A DNA stretch of 64,000 nt from Setophaga petechia (taxonomy: Eukaryota; Chordata; Aves; Passeriformes; Parulidae). The notes beneath the pieces are model-generated. The model searched no databases. It saw only the letters and a program-made list of their open reading frames with translations, and was not told where the DNA came from. The translations under genes and the position numbers were made by a program. Positions 36,101 through 49,986 of this stretch are shown here, in pieces. Numbering within the stretch: position 1 is the first letter of the stretch; the number at the start of each line of letters is the position of its first letter. The stretch covers positions 61,346,930 through 61,410,929 of the forward strand of contig JANCRA010000001.1 in assembly GCA_024362935.1 (NCBI GenBank), in the 5' to 3' direction.

Positions 36101-39100
36101 ACTAAGCTCCTGCTGTGCTGAGATTTCAATTAGTTTATTTCCCTTTTTTCAGCTGACAGCAGCTGATCTGGCTAACCAGCTTCAGAATCTCTGCTAAACT
36201 TTCCTGAGCCCTGTCCTGAAGGAGCTACTTTATGTCTTTGACATTAAAGGAAGCTTCAACAGTCCAGGATTCCAATTTTGTCCTGCTACTGACTGTACTG
36301 TAGCCATTTGTTAGTGAGATATTTAATGAGGTCAGCATAACTCAGCATAATGTGCTCCTAAAAATATTTAGTATTGATTTCCTCCTCTTCTTAGCAAAGT
36401 AATGTTGGATGGAGTGCCAAAATATTAATTCATTTTCCAGGCATTTTTCTCTTCCTATGGTTGATTCCAACAGTTAGATTTAGAAAATTTAATCTATCAT
36501 CTCTAAGAATGCACTTTACATCCAGGTGTCCTACTGCTTCTGCCTCCTGGTATCCTTTTCCTCACACTAGAAAGCTCTGAGCTCCTGACAGCTATTTTCT
36601 CCAGCATTAAACTCTGCATTCAGCACTTGCCTTTCCTTTCAGGTGCTGCCAGTGAAGAATCTACTTCTCCTCAGTGGCAAGCCAAATCAGTCCCATGCAA
36701 CTGACTGTGAGGACATTTTAAGCTCAGAACTGCTTTCCTCAAATACTCACAGAAGTATATTTTTCCCAGGAAATCTTACCATTAATTTCATGGTTTTGGC
36801 TAAAAACATGTCAGCTAGCATCTGTTCACAAGCCTGCATAAGGCACACTCCCTATTTTCTACAGACGGCTTTACAATCTTTTTATCAGCCTTTGTATAAG
36901 ACAGCACATTTTCATCCAGCTTCAACAAAACATTGAAGTAGGTAAACTGACCAATGTATTTCAGCATCTCCCCAGACACAACAGCAGCTAGCTGGGAAGA
37001 ATCTTCCCTTCAAAACATCTTGATCCACAGGTATCCCTTACAAGCCAGCTTAAGGTTTGCTAAGTTTTCCATAAGACAGCATTAAACAGTATCAAAAAAA
37101 AGAAAAAAAAAACAACCCCAAAACCCTAAAAAACTAACCAATCCAGAAGTACACCTTCTTTCTTTCATCCCACAGGAGAGCTCCAAAACGGAAAAGCATC
37201 ATTTGGAAGCAGCAATAATAGCATGCAAAGCTTTCTTTAAATATAATCACAAGCATTTATTTATTTATGAGTATGGAAGAAAAAATTCCAAGAATTCAGG
37301 AAACCCAGAGGATACCAAACCAACAGTAATTTCAGTTTTGATGCCCTCCTTGCATGTAATGTTTTCAGTACCATTTGGTGTGTTAACATCAAACATAAAT
37401 TAGAAATACAGTCAGTGCAATCAAATCAGCTTCCTGAAACATTCCCTTTCACTTTCTCAAATACACATCACTAATTGCATGTTAATTTTTGTACTTTTAA
37501 TATAAACTAGGAATTTTCTCTCCTCGTTTACTAATTCTAGTGTATTTAATCAGCTGCATTGATAGACATTTGCTTCCATAGGATCTATTCTTAATGAGAC
37601 TGGTAAAAGCTTCCAAAGCTCTGTGATAAGCTGCTCTGAAAGCACACTCTGCTTTTCCCAAATGTCTCTTCCCAGCCTCTTTTAACTGTCCTTTCCTTCC
37701 ATCTTGTAGCTTACTCCTAAATATTTCTGAACTGATCTAGCAAAAAAGCAGAGTCTAATATTTCACAGGTGCACTGGTGCTCTCGAGGGTAAATGTATCA
37801 CCCTGTCATCACTATGGTCAACACATTCCTCACAATCACATTATCAGCTGCTTGTGTTGTTTCTGTCCTTATGGAGTGCTTGGGAATGCACACAACTGCC
37901 ATGTGAAAGACTTCCAGGTGCAAGGTTATAGCTTTGCATCTGTTTTGCTTCTCATGAGAGGTTTTTTTTCTCTCTCCAGTCTTTATAGGACTTCCACGTG
38001 GCCTTATTATGTTATCACTAGTACATGAAATATATACATTCTTTAAAAGAACAGAAAATGTTATGCAGGGTGAAAGCAATACTGGATGACAAGATTAAGG
38101 TGATTTTCCCAGGGTTTCATTAATAGAAACACTTTAAGTAAATTATTGCAGGCTTATACTTCACAATGATTATGCTACCCAGTACTCTCAGCTATCCTTC
38201 ATTGTCTTTTTTCTTCCAGTTATGTATCTCCAAACTGCCTTTTACCTGAAACCCAAGAGCCATCTTCCTTACCAGACACCAGTGTAAAAGGCAATCATCA
38301 CTTAGACAGCTCCATATGTGAATTGCCAAATGATTTCCAACAACACTTCCAATTCTCAGTTTAATTTTAAGGAAAAGAATGTCATCCCTTCAGGACCTTA
38401 GTGGCAGTTGGGTCCACATCTGGACTTTACATCCTTATAAAAGATAGGAAACAAAAGCTCTTCTACATCTGAATCCAACCCTGCAAGTTGAAGAGAGTCC
38501 TCAAAGCACACTACCAACAGCAGATTCTGGATTAGATATTTTAGATTACAAATCAATAAGGGAGAATGACACTGTGAGTACAGATGCAAACCTCAGTTAA
38601 TCCTTCTATTATTACATTACAGGCAGTTGTCACAGAAGGTTACAACTGAAATCTCTTTTAAAAGAGGAAAAAACCTGATTCTAAATTAAGAGAAACATAT
38701 TTTATTTTCATGCCCTAAGCCATTCACTTGTTGCAAATGAAAGGGTTTTTTGTTTCATCTGAATTTATTTTTAAAGGGTTCTTTCTCATCAATTTCAGTA
38801 GCACCTCAACAGTATTAATTGCAGGTTTGCTTGGCTAAATACATAACTGGAAATTTCATGACAAATCTTTAGGCTTTGTCACTGAGCTTTCATAGAACAT
38901 CACAGTCTGTCTCTGTACTTGTCCCACCTATCACAGTTTGTTTAATGCAATTCTCTCCATTCTTCCCTGTATGAGGCATTCAAGTACAAGAGCATTGGCC
39001 TTCTTTAACCTCTCCAAGTACCTTCATTTTCCAGAATTCATTCACATATAGAAATTGAAATATGAAGATTCTGAAACTATCCTATAAACAGACCAGAACT

Positions 39101-41989
39101 TCTACTATGTATCAGAAAAAACCCAACCAATTTATTTTTATAAATCAGAGTATACTTAAACTCAATCCGGTGAATACAGTAAACATCTCTACAATTTATT
39201 TGTAGGTAGCAATCCTTGCATCTCTTGTCAGTCAACTGAACAGCACATGCAGTTTTAGTAGCTGTTATGTTAGAAAATACAGCTCAGAATGAAAATATGG
39301 CAAAATTGGAGTCCAGAAGATTTATACTCTGCCAGATTGCATACAATACTCCTGTTACAACTAACACACAAGCCAAGTTCCAATGAATATATTCTTATGA
39401 AATGATTTTAACTTTAACCCTGCTTTGGATTTCAGCCTCTCTTAGTGTTCCCCAGCAAGTAGCTTGCTGTTAAAATATCAACTGTGCCACTTTTTGAGTA
39501 GACTATATAGTGATATTTTCTCTACTATTTAGAGGAAAAATTGTAGAAAGTCATAAACCCAGAGGAAAAAAACAACCAGAAAAGAGATGTCCAGGGAGGT
39601 CAGTTTTCTCCTAGGGCTCACACAGCTTGATCAATACTCAGTATCATTGAAGAACTTGGTTTTACATATCAAAAATAGTGGGATAGAATAGCCAGTAACC
39701 TCTAAAATCATTTAAAGGCAAGTATTTAAGTTTTATACTTTGAACTTTAACTACAAAGGAATTTTGAAGATTCCTCAATATCAAAGTCATTTGAAAAGAC
39801 AACTGAAGTGACTATTTTCTTAATATTTTTTATAATAAAACTTGCTAACTTAGTTGAAAATTAAGAAAAATGTGACATAAAAGTACTGTAAATTTAGGAA
39901 GAATATGTTCCATGTATAAGAGAAATATTTCAATTAAATATTTGAACATTTACATGCAAAATTGAAGCTTCCTTCAGTAGAGACTTCTGAACAGCTTTAC
40001 AAAGCATGTTAATAGCATCAAAATCTACTTTCTATTTTCTATGGATTCAAGTCATTATAGAAAATTTTTTTTGTAATACACCTAAAACCAAAACCTTTTG
40101 GAAAATAATTTTGTTCATTTTGCCTACACTTCACCCTCAGTGTAACCATACTGAGATCTACCAAGAGGCACAGGAACAGCCCAGTATAAATACTAGTTTA
40201 GCTCTCCTTTCAAAAGAGGCCAATCATGTAACAGGTTGCTTTCTAACCAAGAACAATTTTACTTTCACACATAAAATAATTTACCATCATCTAAATGAAA
40301 AAAAAAAAAAAGACAACCTCACATGAAACCATTTTGCATTAAAATATCCTAAACTGACTTTTAACTCATTGAGGGAAAACTCTTACTTCTGTAACACATC
40401 CAATTGAGTAGATCATGGACTCTGAAAAAACAATGGAAGACCAAGCCTATTGTCTAGAAAACACTGAACAAAGCCAGCCACAACAGTACTAGCTTGGAAG
40501 GGGACAATTTCTCCAAAGGGTGGGATAGAGGCTCAACAGATGGCATGGGATGGGAGCTGTTCTCCCTGGTGGAAGGTTTGAGCTGGGTTAGAAGTTTGCT
40601 CTGGGACCATGATCTTTTGAGACCCTGAAATTCAGAAAATCAAAATACCCATTGCAAACTCTGAATAAACTTTCTACTCCTCATGGAGAGCATGACCTGG
40701 AGATATTCAAGCTCTTTCTGGGTTGAAATAAGGGGTTTGGGGGCATGATTCAATGTCCTCAAACCCACTTTGACTACTTTATGAGCAAATTACCTCTAGC
40801 AATGCAGAGTTCCAAGTATCTGACCCAAAAATGTTGACACTTGGAGGCAAATAACCACAAACACTGTAACAGTGCAAGAGTGAGAGGAGGAAACAGGGGA
40901 AGTGCTCACAAAACCCAGCCATGGTTGTCTCACAAACCATATGGCAGAGATAGCAAGATTTCCACACAAGAAGCAAGTTCTAAATTCAGTGCTCTTTTCT
41001 GGGTGCTCCGAGATTTATGTAGAAAGTGGAAGCCTTGCTCTAGAGATCAGGGCCATCAGCAGTGGACTCTGCACCTCCAATCAGTTATTAAGAGGTGGTT
41101 TTTTTGTAGGAATGGTGAGAAAACTAACTCCATTTTAAACTGTTTTATATTTGTTGATAACTGAGACAACACCAAGAGTTGTTGTAAAAGTGGGGTAAAA
41201 CTAGCTGTGATGAAGGAGTATATGAAATTTTATCCCTTAGGAATTGATATCTGGCATTTTTATTGAAATAAGCCTTGACACCTGCAAATTGAAACTACTT
41301 AGACTAGTGGCAAAATGATGCCCTTAATATTTGGAATAATTCTTGTTTTATTCTCATGACTTACAAGTCTTACACACAGGTGAGCAGACAGATTCTGACA
41401 TTTTATCTGAGAGTGTATCTGTAGTGTTTCTCAAAGTTAGGATGAACCTCAATGGTGAGATCCCCACGGGAACACACAATGCCAAAGCTCTAATCCCCCA
41501 AAGCCCTGAAATACATGCTCAAAATCAAATATGAGTTTTGCAGAGTGGAATAAATTTATAGATGCACTTACATTTAGGTGAGTGCCTCAGTGCATGGTTG
41601 AATGCAGGCCTAGATGTTTTTGCTTACTGAGGATGCTTTTTATTTCAGCATATCACTGATAAGAACTTTATCTGAGCAGATTTTTTATACTTTTCTATAT
41701 GTGGATTATGCTTAGATAAGCAGACAGGTAGACACACACATAGATAGGTATTATCCCCTCACTGTGTCAGATACATGAAACACTGTCCTGTCAAGCTCTA
41801 TTCTAAACTAATTTCTTCTGACTACCAGAAAATATTAAAGATGTACAAGATGTTTCATGAGAAAAACATATGTGTTAAAATTAAAGATAGAAAATATCAC
41901 AAAAGTTGTCACCTTTCAATTATAAATAATGAACTATTAATCTGTAGGGAGAATGTCAAGATTTAGTGACTCAAAGAGGATGCATTAAT
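33155..41989. other. Non-coding DNA, no gene or mobile element seen
   Basis: Nearly 9 kb of AT-rich unique sequence. Open frames reach at most 111 codons (33903-34238, overlapped by another frame) with no recognisable product. Simple tracts are a 14-base A run at 33486-33499, an A/C-rich tract at 37094-37139 and a 14-base A run at 40298-40311. I found no LTR or LINE similarity here. Confidence 0.6.
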
Positions 41990-42450
41990 GAAAGCAAAAT
42001 TACCGAAAAGGAATTGCTGAGCAATCACACATAAAAATGACCTGCATAAACAATTTGGTAATTATTGCAGAAAGCACCATGAAAATGGAAATATGTACAA
42101 ATAATCTGCCTAAAGCATTTCATTGAATTTGCATATTTACTGTCTCTTAATTACTTTTGAATAACAGGTGTGATTTTTACCTAAAAATGGTATATGTTTA
42201 TCTAATTTAATTATTATCTTTGCACTCCTCATATTAGCTACACAAAAAACCAGAAAATCACCATGGAAAATTTATGTGATTACATTAATTTCATTGTACT
42301 TGTTGTTAACACCTGTAGGCTAATTTCTCCACGGATACAAATTGGGATAGTTCACTAATCTCAATTAAAGCAGTTTTTTGCCAACTGAGCAGCTAGCTGT
42401 GTTCTTTTTGTTTTGTTTCAATAAACACGTGGAGGTAATTTGCAAATGCA
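41990..42450. promoter_or_regulatory. Candidate conserved non-coding element / enhancer
   Basis: An AT-rich but complex block dense in homeodomain and POU words. It holds the octamer ATTTGCAT (42127-42134), the palindromic ATTTGCAAAT (42438-42447), several TAATTA/AATTATT words (near 42056, 42147 and 42205) and the E-box CACGTG (42426-42431). It contains no simple repeat. Such composition is typical of vertebrate developmental enhancers, but short AT-rich words also arise by chance. The call is an inference from texture, with no alignment behind it. Confidence 0.3.
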
Positions 42451-45400
42451 GATATGAGATTTTTTTTTGTAGAGAAATTATTAATATTGCATTATAACAT
42501 AGTTGTGGTTTTAAGCTGAACTGTAAAATCAGGCATGACAACTCAGATTCTGGAGTTAACTTACTTTGGACTATTTCTTTAACATAGAATCCCCTTTCAC
42601 CTGAGGCATTCAGAAATCCCCTTCATATTCCCAAGGGTTTCCCAGAGCTCTGCTGTCACAGCACATCTGAAGTAACAGCCAAGCTCTGGATAGTACTGTG
42701 GCTTCATTTCCCTAACAAGATACAAATTCTTGGATAGAGTAGAAGAGCTCAAAACTATTCTCAGGAGTGTGGGAGGAACTAATAACTCAAGGAATATGAC
42801 ATTTTTATTAAGCACCATAGCCTAAGTTTCCTCAGGAACTCACTTTAATAATTTGGTAGTACATTGCTCTGAAGGGATTAATATTATTTACTTATAAGCA
42901 TGGCTTGAAGAAGGACTGCTAACACATCCTGTACTCTTTCATCAGCTCTGCATCTGATTTGGGCTGCACATAATTCTGAAGAATCATCACAGAGTGATTT
43001 CCCAGCTACCTATGTGTCTCCAAGCACAGGCAAGGGAAAACTCTACCATGCATTAAAAAATGGCCTTTAATATCACAGCACACCTTTTAAAATGCTTCCC
43101 TAAACTAATTCAGGAAATCAATTCTGTCTGTTTGTTCAGGAGAATATTGTAAATTCTACACTGTCGTGTATAAGAAGATCAAATTGGGGTCATCATCAGT
43201 ATTAATCACTACTCTCAATATAGATTTTACTTTGCATTCTCCAAGTTCTTTTAAATATTTGATAACAGTCCTGACTGCTCACTGTTGACAGTCAGAGGAT
43301 GGCAGACTTTTAAGAAAATGACATAGCTGTAACACTTCAAAACAGAGTATTAAGATAGAAATAATATATTCAAATGTGTTCTTAATGTGTCGTTGATGAA
43401 GCTAATCTTATTTAAGTTTTAATAATTTCAAAATGCCTTTAGAAATACCTAATTTTAAAGGTACATCAGCACCAAACTCTTACAGAATCTAACATGCAGT
43501 TGTCAAGCACTACAGTTAGGACAACTGAGTGGAAGCCACATTTCTTCCCATATTTTAGTTTGTTTAATTTTTTGTTTAACTATCAGAAGGTTTCATGCCT
43601 TTTGAGGTTCCACAATAAGTTTAAGAATCCCACTTTTAGGCTCTTTAAGACTTAGGAAAGGTAACTGATTTCCCTTTCTCATAGTGGGAATTCAGGGAGG
43701 AATTTTATATTTAAATAACACAAGAAAAACTAAAAATATATTAGAGGGAAAGGAAAGTGGAAAGGAGGAAAGAAACAGGAGTAAAGTTGTATTAAGGGTA
43801 AGTACAGGAATACATGCAGACAATAGGAGATATCAAAATGTTCCCTCACACGAAAAGGAAAGTTCCTTTGAGTTAATAATTATCTCAAGCATTAGGAGCA
43901 GGAACTAGCTGGTCTCAGCCAAGAACAAGGGAATCAGCTGGGGCTGCTCAGCAAACAATTTCTTCATTTACATCACCTCAATGTACTTCAGAGAGTCAGT
44001 CAGATGATTAACTACCTTGGCTCTGCTGCTGATCGCAAAAATATTTTCCTTGACACCTCAATAAATATGGTTTAGAGATTAAAACTTTCTGGGATTTTCC
44101 ATAGTAGAGAGCCAGAAATGAAAGAGATACTGTCAGGTCAAAAATAATAGCTGCTGGCAACTGCCCTTATTTACACTGTATTTAGGCTGCAGACACCTCC
44201 CTGCACACTGACCCTGGAGTAGGTACTTTTTGTAAAAAGAGGATGGCTGCTGCTGAGAACACCAGTAACAGAGTTCAGCACACTTCATAATGCTGCAAAT
44301 TAATTAATTAATTAACACACAGTTGTGTAACAAAACACTGTTAGTGCACAACATGTTTAAAACAGGAAGGATGGGAAAATGGCATTATAGTCCTCCAGGT
44401 TTAGTACAACCATTAATGTACCTGGTTCTACTTCATCAGTGACACATTTTGAGACGCACACAAAGATGAAAATGTTTGGTTTGGCCTGAGTCAATATGAG
44501 AACATAATAGCACCCACAGGTTAAGATCCTGCTCTTCTTCCCTGCCTTTTATTCAGAGCCACAGAAGGATCTTCAAGCCTGGTCATTTCAGTGATCCAGC
44601 TGACTGTGCTTCCTAAATAATGCTATATTGGTAGATCTGAGGAGGCAGGCAATTTAAACACAGGACACATGGAAACAAGCCACTGAGGGAAGGAGACAGT
44701 TTCCTGAATTGGCTTTCTTGGGGGTAACCAATGTCTGGCAGGCCTGCACATTTAGCTCACATCTATTTTCAGAGAGCACAGAGTTTAGTTACTTCACTGA
44801 CAGCATAGCTTGGTACTCATTAATTACCTATTTTTGCCAAATAAACTTTACTAATGGTTCTTCATTTTCTTTTCTGAGCCAATGCAACATCATTCTGCTA
44901 TCTGGAGGAGCTGTCTTGCTTCCTTCACTCACTCTATTTCCTTACACCACTAACAGCACCTGTGTGAGCCCTGTGAGAGGTGCTTCAGCCCCCTCCAAAT
45001 CACAGGGAACAAGACACTTTTTCTGCTGGATTAGTTCTCTCTGGTTCAGTGAGTGGAACTAGATTATAGTAGGATCAAACATACACAACCAGCAACAAAG
45101 AGGCAAACTGGAATATGTGGCCAGGAGAAAGGGGAAATTGAGTTGACCCTTTCAGCACTGCAAGCCACTAAACCAGTTCAACATCAGAATAAGAACAAAG
45201 CCTTCCTCTGACTGAAGATAATACCAATGACTCAGTTACTGTTGGCTGCAATATTTACCCAAACAGATAAATTTAACAGGTTTTCAGAGAAACTCTTGTC
45301 ACTTTTTAATTTTCTGGGTATAAAGGGTATAAGGGAAAAGAACTGCACTTCTCAGTAAGATAAGCCCATCTTCTTGGCTATGAAAGCAATAATCTGCACC

Positions 45401-47413
45401 ATGATAGGCAGCAGCAGCAGCACAGAATATCACTGGTGTCCTTTGTCACCCTGATAGCCATCAATGAGGAGATACAGCTAAGGATGTGCTTTTTGGGCTA
45501 AGATCACTACAGAGGATTTCCTGAGAAGGAGGAGTTCCTCTCCCTGCCCCACTGCCCCCTCACTGAACTCCTTATCACCTGAGCTGCCTTCTGGGACACA
45601 CAAACCTCAACCCCCACAAATGTGTGGTGACTCAGGGCTCTTCTTGGGAAAAGCAGCACCACTCCTGGCCACGGGGCAGGGAGGATGAACATTTCCATTA
45701 GAAAAAGACAACCACAGGGGGAAGGAGGACCCTGTGAGGAGGACAAAGGGAACAGGAAAAGGGCAAAAGGGGCAGAGTTAAACCCACAGCTTAACTCTGC
45801 CCCTATTGCTGTGACAGAGCACAACAAAATCGAGTGCCCAGACACAATCCCGGCACACAGGAACCAGCAACTGTATCGTGTACATTTAGAACTGAACCAT
45901 TACCATGTCTCACCATGTGCTGAAGCCACCCACTGCTAATAGCAAGGATCCTTCAGATGTTGTTTTCAAGCATGAGAAAGGGGTCCAGAATTGGCTGGGC
46001 TCTGTCTAAAGACTGGGGGGGATAATGGCCACAGGAAAGAACCACAGTTCTTCCCATCTTCACACCTGCAGGTTTATTTCCATTACTGTGTGACTCCTCT
46101 GGGCATAAACAACCAACCTGCTTAAATGGTGCCCTGCAGGTACTTCTCTAAATACAAGACGATTTTATATGAGTTGTATCCTGGGGTTTTCTTAAGCAGA
46201 AGGATCAAGCAAGTCTTAATCTGGTTAAATTTTGTTATGGATCCAGGGTGCTGCCAATTAAACCATAAGCATATATGTCTGACTTCTGTGGTACAGCAAC
46301 ATGCCATGTGAGACTACAGCAAGAACCAGCAGCCCAGAATGCCAAAGTGTCAAAGGAGTATTTTTCAGACCTATTAAAATATTTAACTTCATGTGGTCTT
46401 GTGTAATTCTAGAAAATCCAAATGCAGCCACAAAAGGATTTATTTTCTAAGGACATCATCTTATTGGGTGTGTTTGAAGCAAAGTGGCTGTTGAGCCCTT
46501 GGGAATGAACACTGAATAGCTCCGAGGGCTCCAGGCACTCAGCAGTGCAGGGTGTGCTGCCACCTCTTGGCCATTTCCGCCAAAAAACCCTTACCCTCAC
46601 TTTTAAAAACCTCATTAGTGGTTTTAAACATTGTTTCTTTTACAATAAAATCCTTCTGGTTTGGAAATTCTCTTTCCCTTCTTTAAATTTGGATATTGGA
46701 TATTTAATATAGTTTTTTGTATTTGATTATTAGACCATTTTTTTTTAACAATGCTAAGAAGACTTTGTGCATGATTAATTTGAAATAAAAACATTATTGC
46801 AGTTTTATTCACACTTGCAACAACACTGATATTTGTATCTGCAATCTTTAGATACTGTTATCCTGGAGAGATATTAAATATGCCCTTCTTTAAAATAGGT
46901 GTCACAAATAATAATAGCAACCAATAACCCTGCTCTGAACCACAAGACTGGAAACCAATATCCTCAGGAATTGACAGCTTTCAGTATGAGACAAAAAGCC
47001 ACCAGCATCCATTCAGTCCAACAGATATTTAACACAGAGGATTGATTTTCTCCTGAGAAAAAGACCCACATCTCTTGCATTTTTCTGAAGTCAACAGGAA
47101 TTCTGAATGGAAAGTCACAGGTTGAAACCTTCCAGAACAGACTTACTACTTCTCTGTATGAATGACTGAATTTCACTTGACTTCCTATTCACATATAAGA
47201 TCTACACACAGCTCATGTTCTAGTGAGAAAAGGAAAAATGCCAGTTGTGAAAATTACCAAAGATCCTATTCTCTGGCAATAGGAATTGCAGGAGAACAGA
47301 CAACACCCTGCCCTGTGAGGCAGCAGGAGAGTAAACTAGCATATTTACTTTTATATCTTTAAATTTGTATCAGTTTAAATCTTACAGCACTCAAAGTCAC
47401 CACTCACCTCTCT
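42451..47413. other. Non-coding DNA, no gene seen
   Basis: Open frames of up to 117 codons (44709-45062, plus; 45507-45845, minus) show no recognisable domain. A (ttaa)n run lies near 44299-44315. A perfect 14-base hairpin lies at 45768-45804. GC is higher between about 45500 and 45900, without a CpG island. Confidence 0.6.
45768..45804. repeat. Perfect 14-bp inverted repeat with 9-base loop
   Basis: Left arm aggggcagagttaa (45768-45781) and right arm ttaactctgcccct (45791-45804) are exact reverse complements around acccacagc. The flanking bases do not pair, so the symmetry ends sharply. A short templated inversion during replication would give this pattern. Confidence 0.93.
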
Positions 47414-47640
47414 TCTCTGAGGTCACAACCTTCTCAGTAGGACCAGTTGCAACAGCTCAAGGGTTAATTCATGATTAGACTAGACCTAAGGAAGACATTT
47501 TTCCCAGTGATCATGATGAAACAACAGCACAGGTTTCCCAGAGAGAAGACATTAAAGGTCAGACTGGAGCTCTGAGCTCCAGCAGATGTCCCTGCTGTTG
47601 GACTAGATTTGAAGATTCCTTACAAACCAAACCATTCTCA
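47414..47640 (+). mobile_element. CR1 LINE 3'-end fragment
   Basis: The block ends with the signature of CR1 3' ends: ctgttggactagattt, then ttcctta and aaaccaaaccattct. Upstream are a caggtttcccagagag block (compare the CR1 caggctgcccagagag), gactagacctaaggaaga and gaccagttgcaacagctcaa. CR1 elements are the main LINEs of birds and are usually 5'-truncated, as here; only the 3' part is present and no reverse transcriptase frame remains. The terminal octamer repeat is reduced to about one unit (attctcaa). Divergence is substantial, so this is an old copy. The 5' limit is approximate. Confidence 0.78.
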
Positions 47641-47819
47641 ACTAATGCTTTTGTGGAAAGGTGGGGAAACTGGGGATTTTCAGACAGGTTAAGAAGCAGA
47701 CTTGAGATCCTTCAATAATTTCTTCTCTTTCTCCTCCATTTCCCTAATGATCTTAGATGCCTCCAGCCAGAAGGAGAATGTTCATGTGAGGATTTCCTAG
47801 GGTACAGGACATATTTTTA

Positions 47820-48130
47820 GTTTAGTGACAAAAATTTTTGCAAATTGTTCTTTTTCCTCAGAGGGTAAAAGGCCAGGGATTACTTTGACTGCTGCATTGG
47901 ACCCTTATGGTTACATTTTCAAAGCTGTGCTTGTGTTGGCAACACAAATCCTGTTATTGTTACACGATTAGTGTGCATAACTTCCCAAATGCAGCTTTGA
48001 GAATGGAGCCAAGGAATATCATTTGTGTGTACTTTTTGGAATTAATGTAGGCTCTGATTATTGGCCAGTAATTTAACAGCACTGTTGTATATGCATCTTC
48101 TGATGTCCTCTCTCTAAACACTTATTCAGG
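47820..48130. promoter_or_regulatory. Candidate conserved non-coding block
   Basis: Complex sequence without repeats, carrying balanced motifs such as tgttggcaacac, attggcc-like ttattggccag, tttgcaaattg and one retained CpG (cacgatt). It begins about 180 bases after the CR1 fragment. The impression of an enhancer-like block is textural only. Confidence 0.2.
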
Positions 48131-49419
48131 CTTGTCTGGATTTCTTTACTAGTTGGATATTATTAAATAAACTAAATTGTAAGACATCAGTTACAACCCA
48201 CCTCTTCCTTTGCCAATGGTAAATAATTGACTCTGCTAACATGGATTCCTTGGCTTTTCCCTTTTTGTAAAGTCTCTTAGGAATAAGGACTGAAAATAAT
48301 TAGGATCATAATCTTTTTTATTATTTAGTTCCACTAGAAACTTCAAGCCTGTGCTGCAGTGATGGAATAAATATGGCACTGACATTGCCAATTCACCAGT
48401 GCCTTGAGTCTGATTAAACTTTTTCTGCTGTTCTGAACTAAAACAGGTTTTGTATCTTATTACATTATAAAATTGTTTCAGGTGAGCACTGGTTTTCTCC
48501 TTCTGGTACTGGGCAGCATCTACTGCAATCATAGTGGTAATTACAAACTGTAAATGCTTAAAAGTTTTCTATGCTTCTGTTATCAACTTTTAAATGAGAA
48601 AGGGCACTTCAACCATGGTTTTAACCACTAAAATCATTAATTATGGTCTTGACATGAAAACAGAGGAAAAGAAAACTTGCCTAAATAATGGAGAGAACAT
48701 CTAGTTTCTGTAGGTAGATTACATTGAGGCAGGATGTGCACTGCCTCTCCCCAAGCAATTCCAGACATGCCTGCTGGTGTATCATCAGGCTCCTGGCACA
48801 CTTTGAGGAAGCCTAGCAATTGGTACCACATAAGCAGGCATTTGCAGGTTTCTAATTTTGGCCTGAAGTGCCCTCATTTTGCATGTGTCATACTACAGAC
48901 CTACACACTTATCTTGATGTGGTTTTTGTTCCTGACTTTGCCATTCTTTTTTTCTTTTTGTACAATAAAGTAGGAAGTTGGATGCTGTTGGTATTCTGTG
49001 CATCAGCAGGGTGAGAGGGACTCATTAGGAATGTAATTCTGCTCCCTGTGGTGACTCCTTCTTCTGAATTGCCCTCTAGGTGGTAGAAATCTCTTCCTCC
49101 CAACAATTTTGGAGTGTTCTAGGAAGGCTAATCAACCAACACAGGCACTTGCCTTGAAGTGCCTTGAATGAGAAGCAGCCACATTGCTAAATAACACCAC
49201 CCTTGCACGGGTCAAACAGCAATATCTGGTTTTTATAAAGGAAGGGAAATTGTGGTAGTTGTTTTATCAGTTATTGTCATGCTCATATCTAATACAGAGC
49301 TGACATGCAGTCAATATAAAAAAACATTTATCCCATGAACCACAGTTCAACTATTTCAGGACTGAATCTTTCACTGACATTTTCTTTCATCTTCATATTT
49401 TGAAAAAAATTTTTTAGGA

Positions 49420-49700
49420 TTTAAATATAATCCAGCTAGAAAGAACAGAGCTTATTTCTTTCATAAGTAAAGATAATTTCTCTTGCGTTGGTGTTATAAA
49501 TACAGACAGCATTCAAAAGTCTTATAGCCACTTGTGTAATAAAGTTCTTTTCCAGTGTGATTTGACATCAAATAGTTTTAAAGAACCCATTTATAAAATT
49601 TGAATTTCAAATGCTTATTTCGCTGTCAAAAATCACGTATTATGTTCAGACAGCTGAACTATAAATCCCCCTAATTTTTAAACTGTACTGGCCAAAGAAC
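49420..49700. promoter_or_regulatory. Candidate conserved non-coding block
   Basis: An AT-rich block that retains three CpGs (cttgcgttgg, atttcgctg, atcacgtat) within about 160 bases, in a window where CpG is rare. It also holds the palindrome-like cagacagctgaac. CpG retention in AT-rich DNA can mark purifying selection, but three sites are weak evidence. Confidence 0.22.
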
Positions 49701-49957
49701 TATATCATTCATTAGATAAGGATAGTGACTACCTTATTTAAAATGAATTCAAGTAGATGACAGGCTGTGGAGGGAATAATTTTGAGTGTGACATGAGCCA
49801 GAAATAGTTACCTAAAGGAAGCAGCATTGAGGGGTAGTAGATATTAAACAGGGAAAATGCCTGCATGATGATGACTGCAGAAGGAGGCCATTCAGAGTTT
49901 CCACACAAGCAGTATTTCTTAGGTAGTCTTGACTACAATCCAAGACTTCATACACAG

Positions 49958-49986
49958 ATATATATATATATATTTAAATATATATG
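49958..49986. repeat. TA microsatellite
   Basis: A run of alternating A and T (about seven AT units, then tttaaa and further tatata). Flanks are unique. Confidence 0.9.

Noticed and set aside
42590..42660. A catagaatcccc phrase as an inverted CR1 end
   Set aside because: After the first dozen bases the sequence does not follow the CR1 3' end.
45507..45845. 112-codon minus-strand frame in a GC-richer patch
   Set aside because: It overlaps a plus-strand frame, has no recognisable domain and includes the 14-bp inverted repeat. GC here is not CpG-rich.
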